From the NCBI RefSeq assembly GCF_012927325.1, contig NZ_JABBGI010000001.1:248001-312000 (forward strand): 64,000 nt of DNA, given 5' to 3'. The DNA comes from Chryseobacterium antibioticum. Its GTDB lineage: Bacteria; Bacteroidota; Bacteroidia; Flavobacteriales; Weeksellaceae. Below the pieces are notes generated by a model. That model saw nothing but the letters and a program-made list of their open reading frames with translations, was not told the origin of the DNA and did no database searches. Positions 17,214 through 26,150 of this stretch are shown here, in pieces (within the stretch, counting starts at the first letter, position 1; each line of letters opens with the position of its first letter). A program made the position numbers and the translations under genes.

Positions 17214-17246
17214 AAAGAAAGAGTTTTATTCCTAAACTCTTTCTTT
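17214..17246. terminator. Orphan terminator-like hairpin
   Basis: 13-bp perfect stem AAAGAAAGAGTTT/AAACTCTTTCTTT with a 7-base loop. No annotated gene ends into it in either direction. The rest of 16993-17338 holds the rplM promoter, the candidate small ORF and the DUF3667 promoter. Confidence 0.5.
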
Positions 17247-17311
17247 ATTAACTTTTCTTAAAACATATCCCTAAAAGCTTATCGATCTATTATTTTATAT
17301 CGCGAAATATT

Positions 17312-17319
17312 TATATTTG
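17312..17319 (+). promoter_or_regulatory. -7 promoter core TATATTTG
   Basis: TAnnTTTG match 19 bases before the ATG at 17339. Confidence 0.65.
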
Positions 17320-17338
17320 CGCCAAAACCATACGATCC

Positions 17339-18457
17339 ATGAGCCACGGAAAAACAAGAGAAGATAAAACCTGCCTGAACTGCGGGCATGAGGTTGAAGA
17401 AAGATTCTGCCCACACTGCGGACAGGAAAATATTGAAAGCCGCCATCCTTTTTATTATCTCTTCACTCACTTTTTTGAAGATTTCACCCATTATGACGGA
17501 CAATTCTGGGGAACGATGAAAAATCTGCTTTTTAAGCCGGGAAAACTCACCAAGATTTATCTGGAGGGAAAAAGAGCACAATTCGTACCTCCTGTGAAAC
17601 TCTATATTTTCATCAGTTTTGTGACATTTCTATTTATTTCATTCCAGATAGCAGATGTAGATTTTGGAAAACAGGGAGTAGAAACAGGGGAAGTCACCAA
17701 GAAAGAAATTCAAAAACAAGTTTCTGAAAATGAATCTGTCCGGAAGCTCATTAAAGATTCTAAGGATATTGCCATTGCTGATTCTCTTACAGGCGGCGCA
17801 TTGACCCAAGCCCTTGATTCTACCAAAACAGGAAACGAAGCCCAGCTTAAAAACAATGATGTAGACGTCGAGAAAATCCTTAAAAGCAAAAGCATTACAC
17901 AATCTCTTGGATTACAATCTATGGCTGATTTTGACAGGAGAGAAGAAAAAAACGGACACAAATTTGAACTATTCCGCCCGTTTCTTGCAAAGATTTTTGA
18001 ACTGGAAAAAAAAGGTCATTCTACAAGTGAAATTACCGATATGTTTATAAAGAGTTCAATTCACAATTTACCGAAAGCCCTTTTCCTGTACCTTCCTTTG
18101 TTTGCTTTTCTGCTATGGATATTCCACAGTAAAAGAAAATGGTGGTACTTTGACCATGGTGTTTTTACACTCCATTATTTTTCCTTTTTACTGCTTCTCA
18201 TACTGCTGCTTTTTGTAGTAACTAAACTGTTGAGCTATTTTGATGAGAGTACTTTTGCATCGGCAATGAAAGGTCTTCTTATTACATCAGCTATTGTCTA
18301 TGCCGGATGCTACTTTTTTATAGCTCATTACAGAACGTACAGAACGCACCCTGCTCTTACGATTTTAGTCGGTGCCATTCTGTTTGCCATCAACACCATG
18401 CTATTCAGCTTTTTATTGATGGGATTAGGAATCATCAGTTTTCTGTTTCTGCATTAA
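17339..18457 (+). CDS. DUF3667 family membrane protein with zinc ribbon
   Basis: 372 residues. The N-terminus has a C-x2-C...C-x2-C zinc ribbon (CLNCG ... FCPHCGQEN, about 12-31), then the DUF3667 signature (FEDFTHYDGQFWGTMKNLL, PGKLTKIYLEGKR, PPVKLYIFISF). Predicted membrane segments lie at about 83-102, 246-262, 274-298, 310-330 and 338-370, with a charged soluble loop between the first two. Such proteins are widespread in Bacteroidota; their function is unknown. The stop overlaps by four bases with the convergent gene 18454-18786. Confidence 0.85.
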   Translation: MSHGKTREDKTCLNCGHEVEERFCPHCGQENIESRHPFYYLFTHFFEDFTHYDGQFWGTMKNLLFKPGKLTKIYLEGKRAQFVPPVKLYIFISFVTFLFISFQIADVDFGKQGVETGEVTKKEIQKQVSENESVRKLIKDSKDIAIADSLTGGALTQALDSTKTGNEAQLKNNDVDVEKILKSKSITQSLGLQSMADFDRREEKNGHKFELFRPFLAKIFELEKKGHSTSEITDMFIKSSIHNLPKALFLYLPLFAFLLWIFHSKRKWWYFDHGVFTLHYFSFLLLLILLLFVVTKLLSYFDESTFASAMKGLLITSAIVYAGCYFFIAHYRTYRTHPALTILVGAILFAINTMLFSFLLMGLGIISFLFLH

Positions 18458-18786
18458 CGGCGCAGAGATTTGTTTGCTCTGAAACTTGCAATTAAATAAT
18501 ACGCTACAAAAACCGTAGAAAATTTAAGTATTGAAGGAATCGCCAGCTCTAGGCTAAATAGAAATGTTCCTATCAATACCAGAACTCCCATTGCCACAAA
18601 AGAAATACCTAATTTTTGGGGCAGTGTGAAATTGGGGGTATCCAGATAATACGCAATTCCCCAAGCGATCCCAAAAGCCAGTGCATAATATATATCAAGA
18701 CCGATATTCGTAGAACTGTAAAAAAAATAATTGATCAGGAAACTAAGAACCGTTCCTAACGCAAAGTACATCAAAGCCTTTTTCAT
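18454..18786 (-). CDS. Small integral membrane protein
   Basis: 110 residues from the ATG at 18786 (MKKALMYFALGTVLSFL); a longer frame runs to 18807 but overlaps the promoter core at 18805. About four hydrophobic segments: ALMYFALGTVLSFLINYFF, IYYALAFGIAWGIAYY, LGISFVAMGVLVLIGTFLF and ILKFSTVFVAYYLIASF, ending in R-A-N-K-S-L-R-R. It resembles small uncharacterised Flavobacteriia membrane proteins; no enzyme motif is visible. It converges on the DUF3667 gene with overlapping stop codons. Confidence 0.75.
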   Translation of the reverse strand: MKKALMYFALGTVLSFLINYFFYSSTNIGLDIYYALAFGIAWGIAYYLDTPNFTLPQKLGISFVAMGVLVLIGTFLFSLELAIPSILKFSTVFVAYYLIASFRANKSLRR

Positions 18787-18804
18787 ACTATATATATTAT
18801 GGTG

Positions 18805-18812
18805 CAAAAATA
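18805..18812 (-). promoter_or_regulatory. -7 promoter core TATTTTTG
   Basis: TAnnTTTG on the minus strand, 18 bases upstream of the ATG at 18786. It excludes the longer start at 18807. Confidence 0.65.
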
Positions 18813-18936
18813 GAGAATTTACTTGTCATTATTAAACGAATGATTGTTAAGTTGGGGAAATAACAACCACCCACTTATAAACAACTCCTTTAAAATCAAT
18901 TTATTAAACAAAACCAAAAGGTTCTTATTTTATTAT

Positions 18937-18944
18937 TATATTTG
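18937..18944 (+). promoter_or_regulatory. -7 promoter core TATATTTG of icmF
   Basis: TAnnTTTG match 27 bases before the ATG at 18972. It overlaps the in-frame TTG at 18942, which is therefore not the start. Confidence 0.65.
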
Positions 18945-18971
18945 AAAATTCAGAAATTTTCTAGATTTTTT

Positions 18972-21900
18972 ATGGAAACCCAAAAATATACTCCAACTCA
19001 CAAAGTGAGAATCGTAACTGCGGCGTCATTATTTGACGGGCACGATGCTGCGATTAATATCATGCGCCGTGTGATCCAGGGAACAGGATGTGAAGTCATC
19101 CACCTTGGCCACGACAAATCAGCAGAGGAAGTTGTTAACACAGCGATCCAGGAAGATGCCAATGCTATTGCTTTAACCTCATATCAGGGAGGTCACAACG
19201 AATATTTTAAATATATCTACGACCTTTTAAGAGAGAAAAACTCTCCGCAAATCAAGATTTTTGGTGGCGGTGGCGGTGTAATTCTGCCTGAGGAAATTGA
19301 AGATATCATGTCTTATGGAATCGACAGGATTTATTCTCCGGATGACGGCCGTGAACTTGGTTTACAGGGAATGATCGATGACTTGGTTAAAAGATCAGAT
19401 TTCGCCACAGGAAAAGAAGTAACAGCAGATGATCTGGATTTAATTAGTTTTGAAAACTCTACCAGCATTGCGAAAATCATTTCTGCGGTAGAAAACTTTT
19501 CTGACGAAAAACCTGAACTGGTAAAAGCCATTGACGAAAAATCGAAAGATTTAAATATTCCGATCATTGGTATTACTGGTACTGGTGGTGCGGGAAAATC
19601 CTCATTAACAGACGAATTGGTAAGACGTTTCTTACGTTCGAATACTGATAAAAAAATTGCTATCATCTCAATTGACCCTTCGAAAAAGAAAACCGGAGGA
19701 GCCCTTTTGGGAGATAGAATCCGTATGAACGCGATCAATGATCCGAGAGTGTATATGCGTTCAATGGCGACGAGAGAGAATAACGTTTCCGTTTCGCCTT
19801 TCATCCATTCTGCTTTGAATGTCTTGAAACTGGCTCATCCGGATGTGATCATTCTGGAAACTTCGGGTATCGGGCAATCCGGTTCAGAAGTTTCAGATTT
19901 TGCCGATGTTTCCATGTATGTAATGACTCCTGAATATGGAGCTTCTACTCAGTTGGAAAAAATCGACATGTTGGATTACGCAGATTTGGTTGCTTTAAAT
20001 AAATCTGACAAACGTGGCGCTTTGGATGCACTTCAGGCTGTAAAAAAACAGTTCCAGAGAAACCATTTGTTGTGGGAAAGTCCATTGGATGACATGCCGG
20101 TTTATGCAACAAAAGCATCTCAGTTCAACGATCATGGAACCACTGAGTTATTCAACAGACTGATCGAAAAAGTAAATGAAAAATTCTCAGCATTAAATCT
20201 GCAAGGTTTTGTTGAACAGGAAATTACCGAAGAAGTAACGATCATTCCTCCAAAAAGAGTTCGTTATTTATCTGAAATTGTTGAAAACAATAGACAATAC
20301 GATGCTAACGTTGAAAAACAGGCTGCATTAGCCAGAAAAATGTACCATATAGAAGGCGTGAAAAGCTTCCTTACTAATGAAGTTTTAGAGGCTGAATACC
20401 AAAAAGCTGAAAAAGACCTTCAGCAGGAAAATATCGACTTCCTGAAAACATGGGATGACACGAAAGACGCTTTCAAAGCTGAGTTTTATTCCTATTTTGT
20501 ACGTGGAAAAGAGATCAAAGTTGAGACTTCAACAGAATCTTTATCCCACTTAAGAATTCCTAAAATTTCACTACCAAAATATACGGACTGGGGCGATCTT
20601 ATCAAATGGAAAGGTCAGGAAAACCTTCCGGGAGGCTTCCCTTACACCGCGGGAATTTACCCTTTCAAAAGAACAGGTGAAGATCCGACAAGGATGTTTG
20701 CAGGAGAAGGAGGTCCGGAAAGAACCAACAGAAGATTCCACTATGTTTCTGCAGAAATGGATGCCAAACGTTTGTCAACAGCGTTTGACTCTGTAACTTT
20801 GTATGGTCAGGATCCTGCTTTACCTCCGGATATTTACGGTAAAATCGGAAATGCGGGGGTTTCTATTGCCACATTAGATGATGCTAAAAAGCTATATTCA
20901 GGTTTTGATCTGGTGAATGCAATGACTTCGGTTTCTATGACGATCAACGGACCTGCTCCGATGTTGCTGGCTTTCTTTATGAATGCTGCCATTGATCAGA
21001 ATGTTGAAAAATATATTGCTGAAAACAAACTTGAAGCTAAGGTTGAAGCTGTTTTAAAAGCAAAATTTGATGACAGAGGTTTAGAAAGACCAAAATATAA
21101 CGGAGAATTACCTCCTTCCAATAATGGTTTAGGATTAAAACTATTGGGAATCACAGGAGATGAAGTTATTCCTGCTGAAGCTTACGCAGAAATTAAGGCT
21201 AAAACCATTGCTACGGTTCGTGGTACGGTTCAGGCAGACATTTTAAAAGAAGATCAGGCTCAGAATACCTGTATTTTCTCTACTGAATTTGCTTTAAGAC
21301 TGATGGGTGACGTTCAGGAGTTCTTCATTACAGAGAAAGTAAGAAACTTCTATTCCGTATCGATTTCAGGGTATCATATTGCTGAAGCTGGAGCCAATCC
21401 GGTTTCCCAGCTGGCATTTACACTGGCCAACGGTTTCACTTATGTGGAATATTATCTGAGCCGTGGAATGGATATCAATGATTTTGCACCGAATTTATCT
21501 TTCTTCTTCTCTAACGGTATCGACCCTGAATATTCAGTGATCGGACGTGTAGCCAGAAGAATCTGGGCAAAAGCCATGAAACTGAAATATGGTGCAGACG
21601 AAAGAAGCCAGATGTTGAAATACCACATCCAGACTTCAGGACGTTCGCTTCACGCTCAGGAAATTGATTTCAACGATATCAGAACGACGCTTCAGGCGCT
21701 TTATGCTATTTATGATAACTGTAATTCTCTTCACACGAATGCGTATGACGAGGCCATCACCACTCCTACTGAGCAGTCTGTAAGAAGAGCAATGGCAATC
21801 CAGTTAATTATCAATAAGGAATTAGGGTTAGCCAAAAACGAAAATCCATTACAAGGTTCATTCATTATTGAAGAATTAACTGATCTTGTGGAGGAAGCTG

Positions 21901-22319
21901 TCTATACAGAATTCGACAGAATTACGGAAAGAGGCGGTGTTCTTGGTGCTATGGAAACCATGTACCAGCGTTCTAAGATCCAGGAAGAATCTATGCATTA
22001 CGAATGGTTGAAACATACAGGAGAATATCCTATCATCGGGGTGAATACTTTCCTTGGAAAAGACGGTTCGCCAACGGTTCGTCCGGGAGAAGTGATCCGT
22101 TCTACTGAAGAGGAAAAGCAGGTTCAGATTGAAACGCTTCATAATTTCCAGAAATCAAACGAAGATAAATCTGAAGAAGCTCTTAGAAAGCTACAGTATG
22201 CGGCCATCAACCAGCAGAATTTATTTGCCGTGATGATGGATGCGGTGAAATACTGTTCTCTTGGACAGATCACCAACGCTCTATTTGAAGTGGGTGGTAA
22301 GTACAGAAGAAATATGTAA
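18972..22319 (+). CDS. icmF: Fused isobutyryl-CoA mutase (IcmF)
   Basis: 1115 residues. Three parts in the IcmF order: N-terminal B12-binding domain with D-G-H-D (22-25, His24 as lower cobalt ligand) and the FGGGGGV loop; a central MeaB-like GTPase chaperone with P-loop G-T-G-G-A-G-K-S-S (about 203-211) and NKSD; and a C-terminal acyl-CoA mutase barrel. At the position where methylmalonyl-CoA mutase has a substrate-carboxylate Arg (ILKE...VRNT), this protein has Gln764 (ILKE...AQNT), and a Phe lies near the Tyr89 position (YPFKR). Both favour isobutyryl-CoA/n-butyryl-CoA over methylmalonyl-CoA. Role inferred: branched or butyryl-CoA carbon skeleton rearrangement with adenosylcobalamin, the fused GTPase guarding cofactor loading. 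Substrate preference is inferred from alignment by eye. Confidence 0.9.
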   Translation: METQKYTPTHKVRIVTAASLFDGHDAAINIMRRVIQGTGCEVIHLGHDKSAEEVVNTAIQEDANAIALTSYQGGHNEYFKYIYDLLREKNSPQIKIFGGGGGVILPEEIEDIMSYGIDRIYSPDDGRELGLQGMIDDLVKRSDFATGKEVTADDLDLISFENSTSIAKIISAVENFSDEKPELVKAIDEKSKDLNIPIIGITGTGGAGKSSLTDELVRRFLRSNTDKKIAIISIDPSKKKTGGALLGDRIRMNAINDPRVYMRSMATRENNVSVSPFIHSALNVLKLAHPDVIILETSGIGQSGSEVSDFADVSMYVMTPEYGASTQLEKIDMLDYADLVALNKSDKRGALDALQAVKKQFQRNHLLWESPLDDMPVYATKASQFNDHGTTELFNRLIEKVNEKFSALNLQGFVEQEITEEVTIIPPKRVRYLSEIVENNRQYDANVEKQAALARKMYHIEGVKSFLTNEVLEAEYQKAEKDLQQENIDFLKTWDDTKDAFKAEFYSYFVRGKEIKVETSTESLSHLRIPKISLPKYTDWGDLIKWKGQENLPGGFPYTAGIYPFKRTGEDPTRMFAGEGGPERTNRRFHYVSAEMDAKRLSTAFDSVTLYGQDPALPPDIYGKIGNAGVSIATLDDAKKLYSGFDLVNAMTSVSMTINGPAPMLLAFFMNAAIDQNVEKYIAENKLEAKVEAVLKAKFDDRGLERPKYNGELPPSNNGLGLKLLGITGDEVIPAEAYAEIKAKTIATVRGTVQADILKEDQAQNTCIFSTEFALRLMGDVQEFFITEKVRNFYSVSISGYHIAEAGANPVSQLAFTLANGFTYVEYYLSRGMDINDFAPNLSFFFSNGIDPEYSVIGRVARRIWAKAMKLKYGADERSQMLKYHIQTSGRSLHAQEIDFNDIRTTLQALYAIYDNCNSLHTNAYDEAITTPTEQSVRRAMAIQLIINKELGLAKNENPLQGSFIIEELTDLVEEAVYTEFDRITERGGVLGAMETMYQRSKIQEESMHYEWLKHTGEYPIIGVNTFLGKDGSPTVRPGEVIRSTEEEKQVQIETLHNFQKSNEDKSEEALRKLQYAAINQQNLFAVMMDAVKYCSLGQITNALFEVGGKYRRNM

Positions 22320-22366
22320 GCCCGTGTCGGGCAGACAGTTTATACTACTGTTTTAAATTATAAATC

Positions 22367-22398
22367 AAACCTCAAGGAAATTTCTTTGAGGTTTTTTT
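22367..22398 (+). terminator. icmF terminator
   Basis: Stem AAACCTCAA/TTGAGGTTT with a 10-base loop and a run of eight T, 48 bases after the icmF stop. Confidence 0.9.
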
Positions 22399-22422
22399 TG
22401 TATTTTTATTCTAAAGTTGACC

Positions 22423-23313
22423 ATGATGAAAAAAGAATTTCAGATTAAAGAACCATGTTCTGTAGGCCGTGAAAATATGCAAGAGATTAGCGGAGGAAGT
22501 TTCTGTGATCTTTGTTCAAAAAAAGTACATGATCTCACCGATAAAACAGATGAGGAAATTAAATCAATATTAAAATCAAATGAATCTGTATGCGGAAGAA
22601 TACAGGCTTCAAGATTATATTTTACAGAAGAAAAAACAAAAACAACTTATAATTTCTTTGAATTTCCCTTTAGAAAAATAGCCGGCGGAGTTTTTCTTGC
22701 TGCTATGTTTTCATCCAATCTCAATGCACAGCAAAAAATAAGTGACACTTTAAGGAATGAAGTCTTAGATGGACTCATCGTTTATGCACAACGTTCTGAT
22801 GATGATTCTGATAGGGACTCTTATTATACCCCGGTAAACAAAACAATAAATATTAAATTTTCAAGTGATAAAAGTGCTTTAGGAAACTATACCATCAGCC
22901 TTCTTACCCTTTCAAAAAAATACAGCTCTGAGGGTCATTACGACAACATTAGTATTCCCGAAGATAATCTCAGTTTCCAAAATATCTTCGTAGTTGAAAC
23001 TGCACCCAATTACAATTATAAAGATTTAGAACACAATCAGTTCTACTTTTCGGTCAATAATAGAAGAATAAAAGAACATTCAGCTTTAATCCTGAATATG
23101 AATGAAGCAAAGAAAGTAGAATTTAACCCGAAGAACAGAAACACCTTATACTTTCTGGATGGAGAGGAAATTTCCAAAGAAGAATATGAAAAAAACAAAA
23201 AAAATAAGGACATTGACTCCTATTTTTTATCCGAAATCTTTGCTGAAGAGCTTTTAGGAAAAGAATATGACCTGGAAGATGGAATTGTGGTTTCATATCG
23301 CAGAAATGATTAA
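22423..23313 (+). CDS. Hypothetical protein with N-terminal Cys-motif anti-sigma-like/CxxC segment
   Basis: 296 residues from ATG 22423 (a second ATG follows; an in-frame TTG lies six bases upstream). The first 60 residues have the pattern I-x-E-P-C ... GGSFCDLCSKKVHDLTDKTDEEIKSIL. This N-terminal module occurs on many Bacteroidota membrane proteins carrying carboxypeptidase-regulatory or TonB domains. A single hydrophobic segment follows at about 88-106 (IAGGVFLAAMFSSNLNAQ). The C-terminal 190 residues are hydrophilic and unrecognised, with DSYFLSEIFAEELLGKEYD near the end. The two Cys pairs suggest a metal or redox site; this is inference. Function unknown. Confidence 0.7.
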   Translation: MMKKEFQIKEPCSVGRENMQEISGGSFCDLCSKKVHDLTDKTDEEIKSILKSNESVCGRIQASRLYFTEEKTKTTYNFFEFPFRKIAGGVFLAAMFSSNLNAQQKISDTLRNEVLDGLIVYAQRSDDDSDRDSYYTPVNKTINIKFSSDKSALGNYTISLLTLSKKYSSEGHYDNISIPEDNLSFQNIFVVETAPNYNYKDLEHNQFYFSVNNRRIKEHSALILNMNEAKKVEFNPKNRNTLYFLDGEEISKEEYEKNKKNKDIDSYFLSEIFAEELLGKEYDLEDGIVVSYRRND

Positions 23314-23385
23314 TTCAATTAAAAAAATAATAAAACGGAACTTCATCGCAGATCAGCTTTGAAGTTTTTTATTTTGAATATTTAC

Positions 23386-23393
23386 TATGTTTG
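23386..23393 (+). promoter_or_regulatory. -7 promoter core TATGTTTG, near-leaderless
   Basis: TAnnTTTG match ending 4 bases before the ATG at 23398. The transcript should start at or next to the ATG. Confidence 0.6.
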
Positions 23394-23397
23394 TGGG

Positions 23398-24102
23398 ATG
23401 AAACCAAAAGCCGTATTCAACTGGAGCAGCGGAAAAGACTCTACTCTTGCCCTTTATCATGTTTTACAGGAAAACCGTATCGAAGTAACCACTCTGTTAA
23501 CCAGCATCAACGAAGAGTTTCAGAGAATTTCTATGCACGGTGTTCATGTTTCACTTTTGGAGAAGCAGGCCGAAAGTTTGGGACTTCCTTTAATTAAAAT
23601 GGAACTCCCCAAGGAACCGTCTATGGATGAATACCGGGATCTGATGAATAAGACCATGTCGGAAATTCAGGCGATGGGAATCACCCAATCTGTCTTTGGA
23701 GATATTTTCCTGGAAGACCTCCGAAAGTATCGGGAAGAGCAGCTACAATCTATCGGAATGGAAGCCGTTTTTCCTCTTTGGAAAAAAAACACCACTGATC
23801 TTATCCACGAGTTTCTTGATCTTGGTTTTAAAACGATCGTTACCTGCGTGAATGAAACCTATCTTGATAAAAGTTTTGCAGGCAGAATAATTGATCAAGA
23901 CTTCATCCGTGATCTTCCCAAAAATGTTGATCCATGTGGAGAAAACGGAGAATTTCATACGTTTACTTTCGACGGCCCTATCTTCAAAGAACCCGTGCAG
24001 TTTGAAATCGGGGAAACGGTAAAGAAAACCTATCCTAAAGCCGATGCCGAAGATAAGGAAGGAGAATATATTTTCTGGTTCTGTGATCTGATCCTTAAAT
24101 AA
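23398..24102 (+). CDS. Dph6-like ATP pyrophosphatase (diphthine-ammonia ligase family)
   Basis: 234 residues from the ATG at 23398; the frame extends to 23359 but that overlaps the promoter core. PP-loop motif N-W-S-S-G-K-D-S-T-L-A-L at about 6-17, then S-I-N-E-E-F-Q-R-I-S-M-H-G (typical of the family), F-G-D-I-F-L-E-D-L-R-x-Y-R, and D-P-C-G-E-N-G-E-F-H-T-F near 180, which is the family signature. Archaeal and eukaryotic relatives amidate diphthine on EF2. Bacteria lack diphthamide, so the true substrate here is unknown; adenylation of a carboxylate followed by amidation is the likely chemistry. Confidence 0.88.
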   Translation: MKPKAVFNWSSGKDSTLALYHVLQENRIEVTTLLTSINEEFQRISMHGVHVSLLEKQAESLGLPLIKMELPKEPSMDEYRDLMNKTMSEIQAMGITQSVFGDIFLEDLRKYREEQLQSIGMEAVFPLWKKNTTDLIHEFLDLGFKTIVTCVNETYLDKSFAGRIIDQDFIRDLPKNVDPCGENGEFHTFTFDGPIFKEPVQFEIGETVKKTYPKADAEDKEGEYIFWFCDLILK

Positions 24103-24134
24103 AGTCTGGGGAAGCTTCTTTTTACCCGAATTAA

Positions 24135-24257
24135 AACCAGAAACCTGTTTTTAAGAACAAAAATGACGTTTATTATATTTCAAAAGATTTTGTGAAGTTT
24201 TCCCCAACTGATGAAAGTCTTAATGATCTGTTCATTGCTTTTGTAAAAAAGGAGTAA
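24135..24257 (+). pseudogene. Decayed gene fragment, 3' end only
   Basis: The frame 24135-24257 encodes 40 residues with coding-like codon use (NQKPVFKNKNDVYYISKDF then VKFSPTDESLNDLFIAFVKKE) and a stop, but has no usable start. In the same frame upstream, after a TAA at 24132, the translation GEASFYPN continues to about 24108. This looks like the C-terminus of a gene that lost its 5' part and gained a stop. The parent family is not identified; an SMI1/KNR4-like tail is only a guess. Chance cannot be excluded. Confidence 0.4.
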
Positions 24258-24331
24258 CGGATTACAGTGTTTTCCCTTTATCACCAATAATATTTCATCA
24301 TTCCCGCCCTTTAACATTGAGCGGTTTTTCT

Positions 24332-24339
24332 TATTTTTG
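24332..24339 (+). promoter_or_regulatory. -7 promoter core TATTTTTG
   Basis: TAnnTTTG match 37 bases before the ATG at 24377. Confidence 0.55.
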
Positions 24340-24376
24340 GTAGACAATGCTGTAAAAATTTATTTCCCATCACAAA

Positions 24377-25546
24377 ATGACAAAAAAAATCTCTTCTTTT
24401 CTTTTATTTATTTTTCTCGTATCCGGTTTAATTTCATGTAAAAATGAATTGGTTCCCCCCCCTAAACCCATTAACAAAAATGCGGTCATCGATTCTACGA
24501 TTACAGCTTTCCAGACCACTCTTTTGGAGCAGCAGATTGATTCTGTTTTTAAAAAATATGATTTCAACGGAAGTATCGCTGTATTTAAAGATTCGCTGCA
24601 GTTGTACAGAAAAGAGAACGGCTATTCAGATTTTAAGACTAAAACAAAAATGGACAGCAGCACTGTTTTTGCCATCGGTTCTGTAAGCAAGCAGTTCACT
24701 GCAGTACTTATCCTTCTTCAGGTGGAACAGGGGAAACTGAATGTTACCGATAAAGCATCAAAATACCTTAAAGAATTTCAGACCAAAGAATATGAAAATA
24801 TCACCATTCACCAGCTTTTAAACCATACTTCAGGGCTTAATATGTTTGGAGGAAAACTGATGTTCAAAAGTGGTTCAGATTTTTTCTATTCTAATGATGG
24901 TTTTAATGCATTGGGGAAAATTGTAGAAGCCGTCTCCGGAAAATCGTATGATGAAAATGCTCAGGAATTGTTCAAAAAAGTGGGGATGACCAGTTCTTCT
25001 ACCGCAAGTCTTTTTGAAGGCTCCAATTTTGCCAACGCTTATCTGGGTAATGGAAAAAACGCTGAAGCAGTTCCCAATATGCCGAAACGACTGGCTGGAA
25101 AAGATATAGGAACTCCAGCAGGCGGCGTTCTTTCTACAATAGACGATCTTCACCTTTGGAACAATGCCCTCTATGGCGGAAAGATCCTGAAACCTGAAAC
25201 GTTAAAGCAGTTCAGTTCTAAAAGCGCAGAAAGACATCATGCTATTCTGGGTAAAATGGGTTACGGTTACGGAATTATGATGAATATTGGAAAACCTGAA
25301 TGCTTTTTTCACAGTGGCTACGTCAAAGGCTCTCCGTCTCTGAATATTTATTATCCGCAAACCAAAACATCGGTAATTATTCTATCCAATATTGCGGATG
25401 AAGAAAAAGGGAAGAGTTTAACCTTCCGACCGCATGTTGAAGTTAAAAAGATCACAGACAATCTTGAAAACATCTTGTTACAGCTTAAATCAAAACATTC
25501 ACTTTCTTTGCATTCCAATATAGAAGCTGAATCTGAACAGCAGTAG
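24377..25546 (+). CDS. Serine hydrolase lipoprotein, class C beta-lactamase/PBP-like fold
   Basis: 389 residues with a lipoprotein signal (VSGLISC, Cys about 21). The beta-lactamase-related catalytic motifs are visible: S-V-S-K (SxxK nucleophile, about residue 102), Y-S-N (YxN, about 174) and H-S-G (HxG in the KTG position, about 315), with the usual H-Q-L-L-N-H-T-S-G segment between. Such proteins include D,D-peptidases, esterases and lactamases; this cannot be resolved by sequence, and lactamase activity is not implied. Its last 62 bases overlap the convergent gene 25485-26099. Confidence 0.85.
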   Translation: MTKKISSFLLFIFLVSGLISCKNELVPPPKPINKNAVIDSTITAFQTTLLEQQIDSVFKKYDFNGSIAVFKDSLQLYRKENGYSDFKTKTKMDSSTVFAIGSVSKQFTAVLILLQVEQGKLNVTDKASKYLKEFQTKEYENITIHQLLNHTSGLNMFGGKLMFKSGSDFFYSNDGFNALGKIVEAVSGKSYDENAQELFKKVGMTSSSTASLFEGSNFANAYLGNGKNAEAVPNMPKRLAGKDIGTPAGGVLSTIDDLHLWNNALYGGKILKPETLKQFSSKSAERHHAILGKMGYGYGIMMNIGKPECFFHSGYVKGSPSLNIYYPQTKTSVIILSNIADEEKGKSLTFRPHVEVKKITDNLENILLQLKSKHSLSLHSNIEAESEQQ

Positions 25547-26099
25547 CGAACAAAAAGAAAGGTTTTATCATAACAGAAAGAATCACTTTGAAATCCTGAA
25601 AGAAGAAAGAAGTACATCCAATCACCACCAGCCCCACGAACAGATTTTTTAACAGCAAAGGATGGAAACTGATTTGTGTATAATGGTACAACTTCATTTT
25701 TCTGAAGATAAAATTATATCCCGAAAGCCCTAATATAACTGCAAAAGCTACCATTTGCACCTCATTATAAAGATCAGGTTTTATATAGAGTAAAATTAAA
25801 AAACAAACGGAACTCAGTAAAGCATATCCTGTCATCTTTCTGAATCTGTTCTGAAGAATATCTTTCTCAATTCTTGAGACTTTTCTGGCTGAAAGGAAGT
25901 CAGCTTTTACCAATTCAAGCTCGTATTTCCAGTTTGTTTTGGCTTGAAGAAAAGCCTCCTGAAAACCCAAATTATTTTCGCCCATCAGGTTGGTGATCTG
26001 AAGCATAAAATGGTCTTTGATTTCCAACAGCAGCTTTTGATCCAGTTTTTTTGAAAGAAGATACTGGATGATCTCTATTTCCTGTGCAGTATTTATCAT
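25485..26099 (-). CDS. PadR-operon membrane protein, distal copy
   Basis: 204 residues. The N-terminal soluble region (1-95) has I-I-Q-Y-L-L-x-K-K-L ... L-L-L-E-I-K-D-H-F-M-L-Q-I ... F-Q-E-A-F-L-Q-A-K-T-N-W-K-Y-E-L, homologous to the next gene upstream. About four membrane segments follow (GYALLSSVCFLILLYI, VQMVAFAVILGLSGYNFIF, LLLKNLFVGLVVIGCTSFFF, MIKPFFLFATAVQIQLLYW). The soluble N-terminus with LEIKDH resembles HAAS-type domains that occur next to PadR regulators; family assignment is inferred. It is the third gene of the PadR operon, 51 bases after 26151-26876, and overlaps the convergent serine hydrolase gene by 62 bases. Confidence 0.75.
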   Translation of the reverse strand: MINTAQEIEIIQYLLSKKLDQKLLLEIKDHFMLQITNLMGENNLGFQEAFLQAKTNWKYELELVKADFLSARKVSRIEKDILQNRFRKMTGYALLSSVCFLILLYIKPDLYNEVQMVAFAVILGLSGYNFIFRKMKLYHYTQISFHPLLLKNLFVGLVVIGCTSFFFQDFKVILSVMIKPFFLFATAVQIQLLYWNAKKVNVLI

Positions 26100-26150
26100 G
26101 TTAACAATTCAGGTTATTATATTATTTTAAAATCAGTTTTTTAGTGTATA

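Noticed and set aside
19331..19804. 157-residue minus-strand frame inside icmF
   Set aside because: Fully antisense to the highly conserved GTPase domain of icmF; no motif seen.
24435..25380. Calling the serine hydrolase a beta-lactamase resistance gene
   Set aside because: SxxK, YxN and HxG motifs are shared by esterases and D,D-peptidases; the sequence alone does not support a resistance call.
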